NCBI GenBank assembly: GCA_937877515.1 | Contig: CALFIX010000038.1 | Span: 1-64,000, forward strand | From: an uncultured Treponema sp. | Lineage (GTDB): Bacteria; Spirochaetota; Spirochaetia; Treponematales; Treponemataceae | Length of the DNA stretch: 64,000 nucleotides | Reading direction: 5' to 3' | Shown: piece after piece, positions 21,301-29,736 of the stretch | Numbering within the stretch: the first letter of the stretch is position 1 | Layout of the letters: every line of letters begins with the position of its first letter | Made by a program: the position numbers and the translations under genes | Notes under the pieces: model-generated | The model's input: only the letters and a program-made list of their open reading frames with translations | Told to the model about the DNA's origin: nothing | Database searches by the model: none

Positions 21301-22602
21301 TTACTTTAAGATTTTTTCTGCAGCTTCTTCTGCATTAAGCGAAGTAAACTGTTCTCGTGTCTTTAAGTTTTTAAGTGTAAAAGTATTATTCTTTACATCT
21401 TCTTCGCTTACAAGAATTCCCCAAGGAATATTTTTCTTTTCTGTAAGATTGTATTGCTTTGCCATTTTTACTGTATCTGGAAATACTTCTACAGAAACTC
21501 CCTTTTCTCTAAGGAGGGAAGCAATCTTCTGGTAGTAAATTACATGATCTTCGTTTGAGTTATAAATTTCTGCATCTAAGTAGCTTCCTTTCTTTGAGGT
21601 AAGACCGAGTTCTGTTAAACCTGCAATCAGACGGTCTAATCCAATGCTTGCACCAACTCCAGGAACCTTATCTTTCATGTAAAGACCTGCTAAGTTATCA
21701 TAGCGGCCTCCAGAGCATACAGAACCGATGCCCGGTAAATCATCTAGGAATGTTTCGTATACAACGCCAGTGTAATAGTCCAGGCCACGTGTAATGCTTG
21801 GGTCTAAAACGTAGGAGCCTTCTATTCCAGAGGCACACATCATTGCATAAATGTCCTTTAAGCGTTTTGTGTCGCTATCTTCACCGCCAGCAAGCTTTTC
21901 AATATGGGTCAGGGTAGAAGTAAAATCTTCTTCCGGCTGAATGTATTCCAGTATTTTTAAAGCAGATTCTTTGCTTCCTGTAACATCTGCAAGTTCTTTT
22001 GTAACTTCTTCTGAACCAACCTTTGCAAGCTTGTCTACAATGCGTAAAATATCTTCCGAATTTTCGCTTGCTCCAATCTGCTTTAAAAAGCGATTAAAAA
22101 TACCTCTGTGGTTTACATGAATCGTTACCTTTTCAACTCCAATGGCTTTTAATGCAGCTTTCATAAGGGCGAGTGTTTCAAAGTCGCTCGTTGCACTGTC
22201 GCTTCCTACGGTGTCAAAGTCGCACTGAACAAATTCTCTGTAGCGACCGGCCTGAGGCTTTTCCCCTCGCCAAACCTTTGCAATATGATAGCGTTTGAAC
22301 GGAAAGTACAATTCTTCTTTGTGCTCTGCAGTAAAGCGGGCAAAAGGTACTGTAAGATCAAAGCGCATGGCAACGTCTCTGTGCCCGTTGTCTTCAAAGC
22401 GGAAAACCTGTTTTTCTGTCTCGCCGTTACTTTTTCTTAAAAGGATTTCTGTATATTCAAGAATAGGTGTGTCTATTGGAACAAAACCGTAAGAGCGGTA
22501 TGTGCCGGTAAGTTTTTCTACAAGGTCTGCACGAAAAATTTCTTCTTCCGGTAAAAAATCTCTAAAACCCTTTAATACTTTAGGTTGAATTAAGTCACTC
22601 AT
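21301..22602 (-). CDS. hisS: Histidyl-tRNA synthetase
   Basis: This class II synthetase of 433 residues charges tRNA-His. Visible motifs are RFDLTVPFARF, the motif 2 region AGRYREFVQCDFDTVG, the histidine-specific segment GLDYYTGVVYE, and motif 3 GASIGLDRLI. The C-terminal anticodon-binding domain is present (about 330-433). The promoter overlaps that of the divergent TetR gene. The predicted 5' UTR is about 2 nt, so the mRNA would be almost leaderless. Confidence 0.95.
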   Translation of the reverse strand: MSDLIQPKVLKGFRDFLPEEEIFRADLVEKLTGTYRSYGFVPIDTPILEYTEILLRKSNGETEKQVFRFEDNGHRDVAMRFDLTVPFARFTAEHKEELYFPFKRYHIAKVWRGEKPQAGRYREFVQCDFDTVGSDSATSDFETLALMKAALKAIGVEKVTIHVNHRGIFNRFLKQIGASENSEDILRIVDKLAKVGSEEVTKELADVTGSKESALKILEYIQPEEDFTSTLTHIEKLAGGEDSDTKRLKDIYAMMCASGIEGSYVLDPSITRGLDYYTGVVYETFLDDLPGIGSVCSGGRYDNLAGLYMKDKVPGVGASIGLDRLIAGLTELGLTSKKGSYLDAEIYNSNEDHVIYYQKIASLLREKGVSVEVFPDTVKMAKQYNLTEKKNIPWGILVSEEDVKNNTFTLKNLKTREQFTSLNAEEAAEKILK

Positions 22603-22611
22603 AGTGGGGCG

Positions 22612-22652
22612 AGTTTATCACAGTTGCTTTAAAAACTCAAGCAAGCTAAAAT
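22612..22652. promoter_or_regulatory. Overlapping divergent promoters of hisS and the TetR gene
   Basis: Minus strand: TTGAGT (22635-22640), 17 bp, TAAACT (22612-22617), then hisS ATG 9 nt later. Plus strand: TTGCTT (22624-22629), 17 bp, TAAAAT (22647-22652), then the TetR ATG 7 nt later. The two core promoters share DNA, so polymerase cannot occupy both at once. Both transcripts would be leaderless or nearly so. Confidence 0.6.
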
Positions 22653-22659
22653 ATTTTGT

Positions 22660-23220
22660 ATGGACAGAAGACAGTTAAAAACCCGTAATGCAATTTTTGA
22701 AGCGTATATTTCTCTCATCTCAGAAAAAAATTACAATAAGATTTCAATTCAAGAAATAATAGAAAAAGCTAATATTGGTCGCAGCACTTTTTATTCACAT
22801 TTTCAAACTCGTGATGAACTTTTAGATGCTCTTTGTAAGGATGTTTTTCACCATATCACAGAAGCTGCAACAGATGTTCATCATACTCATGGCCATGCTC
22901 AAAAAGAGGGTAAGCCAAATTCTATAGTGTGCCACATGCTTTATCATATAAAAGAAAATGACCATAAAATCTTAACGCTGTTGTCCTGTGAAGGAAACGA
23001 ATATTTTTTACATGTCTTTAAAGATAATCTGGAAAACTTAATGCTTGTAAATTATGTCTCAAAAGAAGAAAATCCTCTCTTTCCCAAAGATTTTCTCTTA
23101 AATCATGTTTCCGGTTCATTTGTAGAGATGATTCAATGGTGGATAAAAAATGGACTGAAAGAAACCCCTGAACAGCTGGATGAATGGTTTTCTACAGTGA
23201 TTTTAAAGGGAATAAGATAG
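22660..23220 (+). CDS. TetR/AcrR-family transcriptional regulator
   Basis: This 186-residue one-domain-plus-ligand-pocket regulator has an N-terminal helix-turn-helix at about 20-55 (ISIQEIIEKANIGRSTFYSHF, typical of TetR). A His-rich stretch around 65-80 (HHITEAATDVHHTHGHAQKE) could bind metal. It lies directly before a cobalt/nickel ECF operon whose promoter carries palindromes, so it is probably the repressor of that operon. The metal-sensing idea is inference from the His cluster and context. Confidence 0.85.
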   Translation: MDRRQLKTRNAIFEAYISLISEKNYNKISIQEIIEKANIGRSTFYSHFQTRDELLDALCKDVFHHITEAATDVHHTHGHAQKEGKPNSIVCHMLYHIKENDHKILTLLSCEGNEYFLHVFKDNLENLMLVNYVSKEENPLFPKDFLLNHVSGSFVEMIQWWIKNGLKETPEQLDEWFSTVILKGIR

Positions 23221-23252
23221 CTTTCGGGCTTTTTTGTGCTAAAAAAAAATAC

Positions 23253-23306
23253 TGGACAAAATGGTAAAAATGTTCAATAATGAATAAAAAATAAAATTTA
23301 TTCATT
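23253..23306 (+). promoter_or_regulatory. cbiMN promoter with two palindromes (probable operator)
   Basis: The promoter is TGGACA (23253-23258), 17 bp, AATAAT (23276-23281). An imperfect palindrome TGGACA...TGTTCA (23253-23276) covers the -35 and spacer. A perfect 10-bp inverted repeat AATGAATAAA (23279-23288) with TTTATTCATT (23297-23306) lies from the -10 to just before the ribosome site. Both are good candidates for binding by the adjacent TetR protein. Confidence 0.55.
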
Positions 23307-23318
23307 TTGGAGTTTGTT

Positions 23319-24380
23319 ATGCACATGTCAGATGCTTTAGTTTCACCTCAAGTTGCAGGAACCATGTATGCTCTTTCCGCAATTGCGGCAGGCATTTCTG
23401 TAAAAAAAGTTCATGACGAAGATTTTTCAAAAAAAATACCTCTCATGGGTGTTATGGGGGCTTTTGTTTTTGCAACCCAGATGATAAATTTCACCATTCC
23501 CGGTACAGGAAGTTCCGGTCATCTTTGCGGAGGCCTGCTTTTAAGCTCTCTTTTAGGACCTTTTGCGGGCTTTCTAACCATGATTGGAGTTCTTCTGATA
23601 CAGTGTTTGTTTTTTGCAGACGGAGGACTTTTAGCCTTAGGTGCAAATGTCTGGAATATGGCTTTTTATGGTTGCTTTGTAGGTTCTTTTGTTTTTTGGA
23701 AGCCTCTTATGAAAGGCGGATGCAAAATCTGGAAAATTTTTCTTGCATCTGTTTTAGGAAGCGTTGTTACTTTGCAGCTTGGAGCTTTTAGCGTAACTTT
23801 AGAAACCCTTCTCTCGGGAGTTACAGACTTACCGTTTAAGTTTTTTGTAGGTGCCATGCAGCCTATTCATTTAGCTATAGGACTGGTTGAAGGCGTAATA
23901 ACGGCAGCAGTTCTTAGCTTCGTTTATTCTGCAAGAAGTGAATTTTTGTGGGGAATACCAGAAAACTCTTCTATGCAAAATGCCACAGATAGTAAAAAAG
24001 GCTTCCTTTCTGCAAAATCTACAATTTTAGTTCTTGCCGTTGTAGCTCTTGTAATTGGGGGAGGGCTTTCTCTTGTAGCTTCTTCTAATCCTGACGGTCT
24101 TGAATGGGCTATGGAAAAAGTTGCGGGAACAAGTGAACTGGAACCTACTGCAAAAGCTTTAAGTGCTCATGAAGGAGCTCAGAAAATTCAAGATGCAACT
24201 TCTTTTATGCCGGACTACACTTTTAAAGGTGCAGAAGAAGAAAGTGTCTCTGCAACTTTGGGTACATCGGTCTCCGGAGTAGTGGGAAGTCTTTTTGTCG
24301 CTTTCTTATGCGTTTTTATTGCTCTTTTAGTTAGAATACTAAAATTTGAGGGCAGAAAAGAAAAAAAAGTAAATGAATAA
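23319..24380 (+). CDS. cbiM: Cobalt/nickel ECF transporter substrate-specific subunit, CbiM-CbiN fusion
   Basis: The S-component of a metal energy-coupling-factor importer has 353 residues. The N-terminus MHMSDAL places a His at position 2, the residue that binds metal in CbiM/NikM. About seven membrane helices follow to ~residue 205. After a linker, the C-terminal part (about 225-350) has a helix, the PDGLEWAMEKV motif typical of CbiN/NikN and a final membrane helix. So M and N parts are fused. Co versus Ni cannot be told from sequence. An in-frame TTG upstream was rejected because GGAG sits correctly for this ATG. Confidence 0.88.
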   Translation: MHMSDALVSPQVAGTMYALSAIAAGISVKKVHDEDFSKKIPLMGVMGAFVFATQMINFTIPGTGSSGHLCGGLLLSSLLGPFAGFLTMIGVLLIQCLFFADGGLLALGANVWNMAFYGCFVGSFVFWKPLMKGGCKIWKIFLASVLGSVVTLQLGAFSVTLETLLSGVTDLPFKFFVGAMQPIHLAIGLVEGVITAAVLSFVYSARSEFLWGIPENSSMQNATDSKKGFLSAKSTILVLAVVALVIGGGLSLVASSNPDGLEWAMEKVAGTSELEPTAKALSAHEGAQKIQDATSFMPDYTFKGAEEESVSATLGTSVSGVVGSLFVAFLCVFIALLVRILKFEGRKEKKVNE

Positions 24381-25191
24381 AATAAATAAGGCTTTATACG
24401 AAATAGAAAAAGTAAGCAGCCTTTCCAGGCGTGATACATGGTTAAATAATTTGTTTCCGCCTTTTAAGCTTATAACAACTGTTTTGTATATATGCCTTAC
24501 AGTCTCTTTTGATAAATATGAATTTCTGCCTTTAGTCTCTATGGCTTTATATCCGCTTGTAATTTTTTTGCTTGGAGAGCTTTCCTTTAAAGACGCTTTA
24601 TACAGGCTTCGTGTAGTTTTGCCCGTTGTTTGCGTGATTGGTATATTTAATCCTTTTTTCGATAAGGCTGTCATAACTAAGATTGGAAGCTTTTATATTA
24701 CAGGCGGTATGCTTTCTTTCATTACCTTCATGATAAAAGGAGTCCTTTCTGTTTTTGCAACGTATTTTCTGATTTGCTCAACAACCATAGAAAAACTTTG
24801 CTATTCTTTACAGCGACTGTTTATTCCTAAAATTATTGTTACGGAAATTCTTTTAATCTATCGTTATTCTTTTTTGTTTTTAGATGAAGTAAAAAAAATA
24901 GCACTTTCTTATTCCCTGAGGGCTCCAGGACAAAAAGGTGTTAATTTTAAGGTATGGGGGCCTCTGGTAGGAAATGTCTTGCTCAGAGCCATGGAAAGAA
25001 GTCAGGATGTTTATGACAGTATGAGTCTGAGAGGTTTTAAAAATGATTTTTCCTATGAAGAAGTAAAGACTGCAAGCTTTTCTGATTTTACTTTTTTCAT
25101 CATAGCAAATGCAATTTTTATAACATTAAGGGCTTTTCCTGTCTTTACGATTGTAGGAGATTTTTTATTAAAAACTGGAGGGGTTAAGTGA
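24373..25191 (+). CDS. cbiQ: ECF transporter transmembrane (T) subunit CbiQ
   Basis: The 272-residue membrane subunit of the metal ECF importer couples ATPase and S-component. Several hydrophobic helices and the cytoplasmic segment SYSLRAPG (about 175-182), followed by SMSLRGF (about 216-222), match the two Ala-Arg-Gly-like coupling motifs of T subunits. It overlaps cbiM by 8 bp and the ATPase gene by 4 bp (GTGA), showing tight translational coupling. Confidence 0.88.
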   Translation: MNKINKALYEIEKVSSLSRRDTWLNNLFPPFKLITTVLYICLTVSFDKYEFLPLVSMALYPLVIFLLGELSFKDALYRLRVVLPVVCVIGIFNPFFDKAVITKIGSFYITGGMLSFITFMIKGVLSVFATYFLICSTTIEKLCYSLQRLFIPKIIVTEILLIYRYSFLFLDEVKKIALSYSLRAPGQKGVNFKVWGPLVGNVLLRAMERSQDVYDSMSLRGFKNDFSYEEVKTASFSDFTFFIIANAIFITLRAFPVFTIVGDFLLKTGGVK

Positions 25192-25940
25192 GCCACATTC
25201 ATATAAGCGTAGAAAACGTAAGTTTTTCATATAAAGAAAATCAGATTGCCCTAAAAAATATAAGTTTTGAAGCTCATGAAACAGATTCAATTGGGATTAT
25301 TGGAGCAAATGGGGCTGGAAAATCTACTTTGCTGAAGCTTTTAGTTGGCTTAAACCTTGGCTTTACGGGAAGCATACGGGTAGAAGAAATTCCTCTGGAA
25401 AAAAAGATGCTTTCTAAAATTAGAGAAAAAATAGGTTATGTTTTTCAGGATAGCGATAATCAGCTTTTTATGACGACCGTAGAACAGGACGTAGCTTTTG
25501 CACCAAGAAATTATGGATTTGGAAAAGAGGAAGTATCTAGGCGTGTGGATTATGCTCTAAAAAAAGTGAATGCAGAAAAAATCCGCTCAAAGAATATTTA
25601 TGAGCTTTCAGGCGGAGAAAAAAAGTTAGCTTCCATTGCAACAATTCTTTCTATGACGCCAGATATTATTTTAATGGATGAGCCCAGTATCTCTCTAGAT
25701 CCAAAGAATAGACGGAATCTCATAAACATCTTGAATGATTTTGCTCACTTAAAAATAATCACCAGTCATGACCTGGATTTTGTCTGGGATACCTGTACCA
25801 GAGTTATTTTAATGAATGACGGACAGATTGTTGCTGACGGAAAAACTGAAGAAATTTTATGCAATAAGGAATTGCTCGAAGAAAATTCTCTGGAGCTTCC
25901 GTTAAGTCTCTCTAGGGTAAAGCAATTGCAAACGCAGTAA
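25188..25940 (+). CDS. cbiO: ECF transporter ATPase CbiO
   Basis: The 250-residue ABC ATPase powers the metal importer. Walker A is GANGAGKST (about 43-51), the Q-loop region is VFQDSDNQLF (typical of ECF ATPases), the signature is LSGGEKK, Walker B is IILMDEPS and the switch is TSHD. It uses a GTG start inside the cbiQ stop. Only one ATPase gene is present, so it would work as a homodimer. plsC follows with its own promoter. Confidence 0.92.
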   Translation: MSHIHISVENVSFSYKENQIALKNISFEAHETDSIGIIGANGAGKSTLLKLLVGLNLGFTGSIRVEEIPLEKKMLSKIREKIGYVFQDSDNQLFMTTVEQDVAFAPRNYGFGKEEVSRRVDYALKKVNAEKIRSKNIYELSGGEKKLASIATILSMTPDIILMDEPSISLDPKNRRNLINILNDFAHLKIITSHDLDFVWDTCTRVILMNDGQIVADGKTEEILCNKELLEENSLELPLSLSRVKQLQTQ

Positions 25941-25954
25941 TTTTCTGCTATCCT
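25926..25954 (+). promoter_or_regulatory. plsC promoter (leaderless)
   Basis: TTGCAA (25926-25931), a 17 bp spacer and TATCCT (25949-25954) start inside the last codons of cbiO and end 7 nt before the plsC ATG at 25962. No Shine-Dalgarno is present. Confidence 0.6.
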
Positions 25955-25961
25955 TTATATT

Positions 25962-26726
25962 ATGTTAAGTTTTATAACCTTAGTGTGCCTTCTTGGTGCC
26001 CTTGCTTTTCCTACATTCATGCTCTGTATTACTTATCCCATAAGTCATAAATGGGCTTTGTTCTGGTCTAATTATATTACGACTCATACAGACAGAGTTG
26101 TTTTTGCAATTTTACGCTATTATCGAGGATTTAACTGCTTGGAAGATAAGGAAAGTCAAAAAGACTTGCCGGAGCAGTTTCTTGTAATCTCTAATCATCA
26201 AAGTCTTCTGGACATAGTTTTATATCTTCATTTCTTTGGAGGATTAAGAACTCGCTTTGTTGCAAAGGATGCCCTGGGAAAAGCTCCCATGGTTGGAAAA
26301 ATGCTTAAGAGCCAGGAGCACTGCATGATTCCCCGTAAGGGTGGTGTTTCTGTTGCCATGAGGCACTTGGAGCAGTTTGGAAAACGCGTATTGGAGCGTA
26401 AAGAAATTCCTGTAATTTTCCCTGAGGGAACCCGCAGTAAGGATGGAAGCTTAGGTTCGTTTTATGCGGCCGGTTTTAGACGTTTGGAAGAAACTGTAAA
26501 GCTTCCTGTTGCGGTTTGTGCCTTAGACGGAGGATGGAAGCTCTCTCATTTAAAAACAATCATGAAGAATTTAAATAAAGGTGCGTATAGAACTAAGGTC
26601 TTAAAGCTTTATCCGGCTCCACAGACAAAGGAAGATGAAAAGCTTATTTTGGAGGAATCCAGGGGGTTAATTCAAAAGCAGCTTGATGCCTGGCGTGCTT
26701 TACCATCAGATTCCCTTGAAGTGTAA
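25962..26726 (+). CDS. plsC: 1-acyl-sn-glycerol-3-phosphate acyltransferase (PlsC family)
   Basis: This membrane-associated enzyme makes phosphatidic acid. It has 254 residues: an N-terminal hydrophobic segment (about 1-25), the catalytic HX4D motif NHQSLLD (about 79-85), motif III FPEGTRSKDGS, and the usual substrate-binding spacing. Its promoter overlaps the end of cbiO, so it is probably independent of metal control. Confidence 0.9.
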   Translation: MLSFITLVCLLGALAFPTFMLCITYPISHKWALFWSNYITTHTDRVVFAILRYYRGFNCLEDKESQKDLPEQFLVISNHQSLLDIVLYLHFFGGLRTRFVAKDALGKAPMVGKMLKSQEHCMIPRKGGVSVAMRHLEQFGKRVLERKEIPVIFPEGTRSKDGSLGSFYAAGFRRLEETVKLPVAVCALDGGWKLSHLKTIMKNLNKGAYRTKVLKLYPAPQTKEDEKLILEESRGLIQKQLDAWRALPSDSLEV

Positions 26727-26755
26727 AAAAATGCCTTAGATTGTCTTCTATAACC

Positions 26756-26785
26756 TTGACACTAAGGCGAAAAAACGTGTATATT
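26756..26785 (+). promoter_or_regulatory. Promoter of zinc-ribbon/rpsT operon
   Basis: TTGACA (26756-26761), an 18 bp spacer and TATATT (26780-26785) give a strong promoter. A leader of ~70 nt follows with an 8-bp inverted repeat, ACTTCTAG (26800-26807) and CTAGAAGT (26822-26829), which could be a ribosomal-protein type control hairpin. Confidence 0.7.
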
Positions 26786-26860
26786 CTTACACTAACAGAA
26801 CTTCTAGGCGCTCTCTTTTTTCTAGAAGTCCATTCCTAATTTTAGTTATGGAGGAACGTC

Positions 26861-27034
26861 ATGGCAGGAGCCAGTAAGAACTCTCGTACAACTGTTGCAA
26901 CACAGAAATTCATGTGCCCGGATTGTGGTGGTGAAATTGTGATGAAGACAATGTTTGAGAACGGCAGACTCAGAAATGTTGCTGAGTGCCAGAAATGCAA
27001 GCGCACTGAACGCAGACCAAAGGATTTTAAATAA
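26861..27034 (+). CDS. 57-residue zinc-ribbon protein
   Basis: This small basic protein begins MAGASKNSRT and has two Cys pairs, CPDC (19-22) and CQKC (43-46), forming a zinc ribbon. The C-terminus is KRTERRPKDFK. A strong GGAGG ribosome site is present. It is the first gene after a strong promoter and immediately precedes rpsT. Size, charge and context suggest a ribosome- or RNA-associated protein, but it does not match bL33 or another standard ribosomal protein I can name. Confidence 0.8.
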   Translation: MAGASKNSRTTVATQKFMCPDCGGEIVMKTMFENGRLRNVAECQKCKRTERRPKDFK

Positions 27035-27079
27035 TTTTTAATCCTTATTTTACACATATTTTTTTATGGAGGTAGTCCT

Positions 27080-27361
27080 GTGGCAGGAAAAAAATCATCT
27101 GCAGAAAAGAGACATGCACAGAGCGAAGTACGTCGTCTTCGCAATAAGGCTGTGAAGTCAGAAGTACATACATTCGTTCGTAAATATTTAGAAGCTGTTC
27201 AGAAGAAGGATCAGAATGCTTCTTTAGAGGCTTTAAAGAAAGTTCAGTCAGAACTTGATAACGCTCAGAGAAAGGGTGTTATGAAGCGCAATGCAGTTTC
27301 TCGCAAAAAGAGCCGCATGTTCAAGCTTTATAACGTAACTTTTGCTTCTAGCGCAAACTAA
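27080..27361 (+). CDS. rpsT: 30S ribosomal protein bS20
   Basis: The 93-residue basic protein matches bS20: N-terminus AGKKSSAEKRHAQSEVRRLR, central helix, and C-terminal GVMKRNAVSRKKSRM. It starts at GTG with a strong GGAGG ribosome site 7 nt before. rpsT uses a non-ATG start in E. coli as well, where the weak start is part of autoregulation. The shared leader upstream of the zinc-ribbon gene may take part here. Confidence 0.95.
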   Translation: MAGKKSSAEKRHAQSEVRRLRNKAVKSEVHTFVRKYLEAVQKKDQNASLEALKKVQSELDNAQRKGVMKRNAVSRKKSRMFKLYNVTFASSAN

Positions 27362-27401
27362 TATTTTATAACAGACTGTACTATGTGTTTGAGGTGTTTT
27401 G

Positions 27402-27716
27402 ATGGCAGCAAGAAAAATAACTAAGTTTGATTTAGTCGAAGCTATATATCAAAATACTAAATTTGAAAAACATGTAGTGCAGGATGTTGTAGAAGAGTTT
27501 TTAGTTCAATTAAAAGAGTCTTTAAAAGACGGTAATACAATTGAATTAAGAACTTTTGGAACTTTTGAACCGCGTCTTAGAAAGGGGCGTATAACGGCTC
27601 ATAATCCAAAAACTGGTGAAACCCTCTCTGTTCCACCGCATTATGTTGCAGCTTTCCGTTCTGGTAAGGAGCTTAAAAGTGCACTTTGGGATCTTCCCGT
27701 GGAACAAAATAAATAA
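27402..27716 (+). CDS. hup: HU/IHF-family DNA-binding protein
   Basis: The 104-residue nucleoid protein has the family core: helical dimer part (ITKFDLVEAIYQ), FGTFEPRLRKGR and the DNA-binding arm HNPKTGETLSVPP. The ATG has a GAGGTG ribosome site; an overlapping in-frame TTG one codon before is less likely. The C-terminal tail (WDLPVEQNK) is slightly longer than in standard HU. lnt begins inside its 3' end. Confidence 0.92.
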   Translation: MAARKITKFDLVEAIYQNTKFEKHVVQDVVEEFLVQLKESLKDGNTIELRTFGTFEPRLRKGRITAHNPKTGETLSVPPHYVAAFRSGKELKSALWDLPVEQNK

Positions 27717-29316
27717 ATCTTTTTTTCTAAATTTTTTTCTTTGCATACTTTCATCTTTCTTATTTTGTTTTTCTCATCCCAGTTTTGTTTTTAAAGATGG
27801 TCTCTGGTTTTTAGCTTTTTTTTCTGTTTTTCCGGTTTTTCTTTTAGTAAATAGAGTTTCTGTAAAGACTGTATGTTTATGGGGTGTTTTTTATTCTCTA
27901 GTAAGCTACTCGCTTTATGGTTTCTGGCTTGTAAACTATAGCATTGCAGCTTTTATTTCTCTCATGCTTTTGTACTGTATTTGGGAAGTTTTTTTGTTTC
28001 TGGCTTTAAAATATGTCTTGATTTTTTTTAAGAGCCCTAATAGTTTTTTTATGCTTCCATTCGTGTTTGTTTCTTGGGAGTATTTACGTTCCTTAGGCTG
28101 GCTTGGTTTTTCTTATGGAGACTTAGGCTACAGTCAATGGAATAATTTTTTTATGCTTCCTTTTGCTTCTATTGGCGGAGTATGGATTTTAACTTTTTTC
28201 TGTGCTTTTTTTTCTTCCTTTCTTTCATTTGTTTTTTATTCACTAAAATTAAAATCTAAAAATAATGCTGTTTTAGTCAGTGTTTTTGTTCTGGGAGTTT
28301 TTAGCTGTATTTTTTCTTTAGGAAAAGTTTTGTCTTCTCCTTTAGACTGTAATGAAGAAGAGTGTAAAAGTTTAACTGTTTGTGCCGTTCAGAATAATAC
28401 TGATTCAAGTAAATATGAAGTTGAGTTTTATAGAAGAGATGTTTCTTCACTTTTGTCTCTTTCAGAAAAAGCTTTGGAAGATAGTGATATAGATATTATA
28501 GTCTGGCCGGAAACAAGTGTCGTTCCGCCTGTAGAGTGGAATTTAAAACATGGAACGGATTCTGACAGGCTTAATCTTATAAATGAAGTTTTAAATTTTG
28601 CGGGTAAAATAGATTCTTGTCTTGTTTTAGGAAACCAAAGTAAAGAAGATGATGCAGATTATAATGCAGCCTTAGTTTTTAACAGTGATTCTTTGGGGAA
28701 TAAAAAAGAAAATCCTCTAATCTACAGAAAGATACATTTAGTGCCATTTACAGAGTATTTTGCATGGAAAAATATTTTCCCCCACATTTATAAAATCCTT
28801 CTTAACGGAGACTCCCGCTTATGGGAAAAGGGAAGCGAGTTTTCTGTATTCAGGGTAAATGATGTAGGTTTTTCAACACCAATTTGTTTTGAAGATACAT
28901 TTGGCTCTTTGTGCAGGACTTATGTAAACAATGGTGCAGACTTTTTAATAAACTTAAGTAATGACTCCTGGGCAAAAAGCAATACGGCACAAAATCAGCA
29001 TTTGTCAATGGCAGTTTTTAGGGCTGTAGAAAATGAATGCCCTTTAGTGCGTAGTACCGCAAGTGGAGTTACATGCGTGATAGGTGCAAATGGAAAAATT
29101 TTAAAGCAGTGTGAAAGCTTTTCTGAATCTTATGTTGTAGAAAAAATAAAAATCAATGGAAATAAGAAAACTTTTTATACCCGCTTTGGAAACTGGTTTG
29201 CTTTTTTTTGTGTTTTTGTCTGTGTAATAATTTTTATATATGGTGTGTTTTTTCGATTACTTGAAAATAAAAGCAAAAATGGAGTAGAATGTTCCTATGG
29301 CAAAAGAAAGTGGTAA
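27679..29316 (+). CDS. lnt: Apolipoprotein N-acyltransferase (Lnt)
   Basis: This inner-membrane enzyme adds the third acyl chain to lipoproteins. There are N-terminal membrane helices (about 12-200), then a nitrilase-like domain with catalytic triad Glu278 (VWPETS), Lys351 (YRKIHLVPF) and Cys403 (PICFED), and a final membrane helix (about 507-527). I place the start at GTG 27679, 38 bp inside hup, because AAGGAG lies 7 nt before it and the first helix follows directly. An in-frame GTG at 27616 has no comparable ribosome site. The many lipoproteins in this window are its natural substrates. Confidence 0.88.
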   Translation: MHFGIFPWNKINKSFFLNFFLCILSSFLFCFSHPSFVFKDGLWFLAFFSVFPVFLLVNRVSVKTVCLWGVFYSLVSYSLYGFWLVNYSIAAFISLMLLYCIWEVFLFLALKYVLIFFKSPNSFFMLPFVFVSWEYLRSLGWLGFSYGDLGYSQWNNFFMLPFASIGGVWILTFFCAFFSSFLSFVFYSLKLKSKNNAVLVSVFVLGVFSCIFSLGKVLSSPLDCNEEECKSLTVCAVQNNTDSSKYEVEFYRRDVSSLLSLSEKALEDSDIDIIVWPETSVVPPVEWNLKHGTDSDRLNLINEVLNFAGKIDSCLVLGNQSKEDDADYNAALVFNSDSLGNKKENPLIYRKIHLVPFTEYFAWKNIFPHIYKILLNGDSRLWEKGSEFSVFRVNDVGFSTPICFEDTFGSLCRTYVNNGADFLINLSNDSWAKSNTAQNQHLSMAVFRAVENECPLVRSTASGVTCVIGANGKILKQCESFSESYVVEKIKINGNKKTFYTRFGNWFAFFCVFVCVIIFIYGVFFRLLENKSKNGVECSYGKRKW

Positions 29317-29710
29317 TCTTACAGTATTTGGTTTAGAAACAGAATTTGACGGGACTTTAGAGTTTACAGACAGTCTTGTAATTACTGGAAAATTTACTGG
29401 AACTATAAATGCAAAAGGTTCTTTAGAAATAGAAAAAACTGCCGTTTGTAAAGTTGATTCAATGACAGCAGAGTCAATAATTATTTCTGGACAGGTAGAA
29501 GGTAATGTAAATGCTCATGAACGTATTGAGCTCTGTAACGGAAGTAAAGTAAAGGGTGATTTAAGTTCTGCACGACTAAGAATAGGTGACAATGTAGACT
29601 TTGAGGGGCAGGTTTCCATGCTGGACGAAGTTCCTGATGTAGACATTTTTAAAGTTGCTTCTAGTGAATTTAAAAATTCGCTTATCTTAAAAACTGATGA
29701 AGCTCATTGA
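29297..29710 (+). CDS. Bactofilin-like polymer-forming protein
   Basis: The 137-residue protein has a beta-solenoid bactofilin core (about 5-110) with repeated short hydrophobic strands such as DSLVITGKFTGTINAKGSLEIE and SIIISGQVEGNVNAHERIEL. Bactofilins assemble into membrane-linked filaments that guide cell shape and, in spirochaetes, cell form or flagellar placement; the role here is inferred. It overlaps lnt by 20 bp. The rho promoter begins within its stop codon. Confidence 0.85.
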   Translation: MAKESGNLTVFGLETEFDGTLEFTDSLVITGKFTGTINAKGSLEIEKTAVCKVDSMTAESIIISGQVEGNVNAHERIELCNGSKVKGDLSSARLRIGDNVDFEGQVSMLDEVPDVDIFKVASSEFKNSLILKTDEAH

Positions 29711-29736
29711 CAAATATTTAATTTTGAGTGTACAAT
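29707..29736 (+). promoter_or_regulatory. rho promoter overlapping the bactofilin stop
   Basis: TTGACA (29707-29712), an 18 bp spacer and TACAAT (29731-29736) form a good promoter that contains the bactofilin TGA. It gives a ~160 nt rho leader with a TAAAGAG/CTCTTTA hairpin around 29832-29861. Rho is autoregulated through its leader in other bacteria, so the same is plausible here. Confidence 0.7.
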
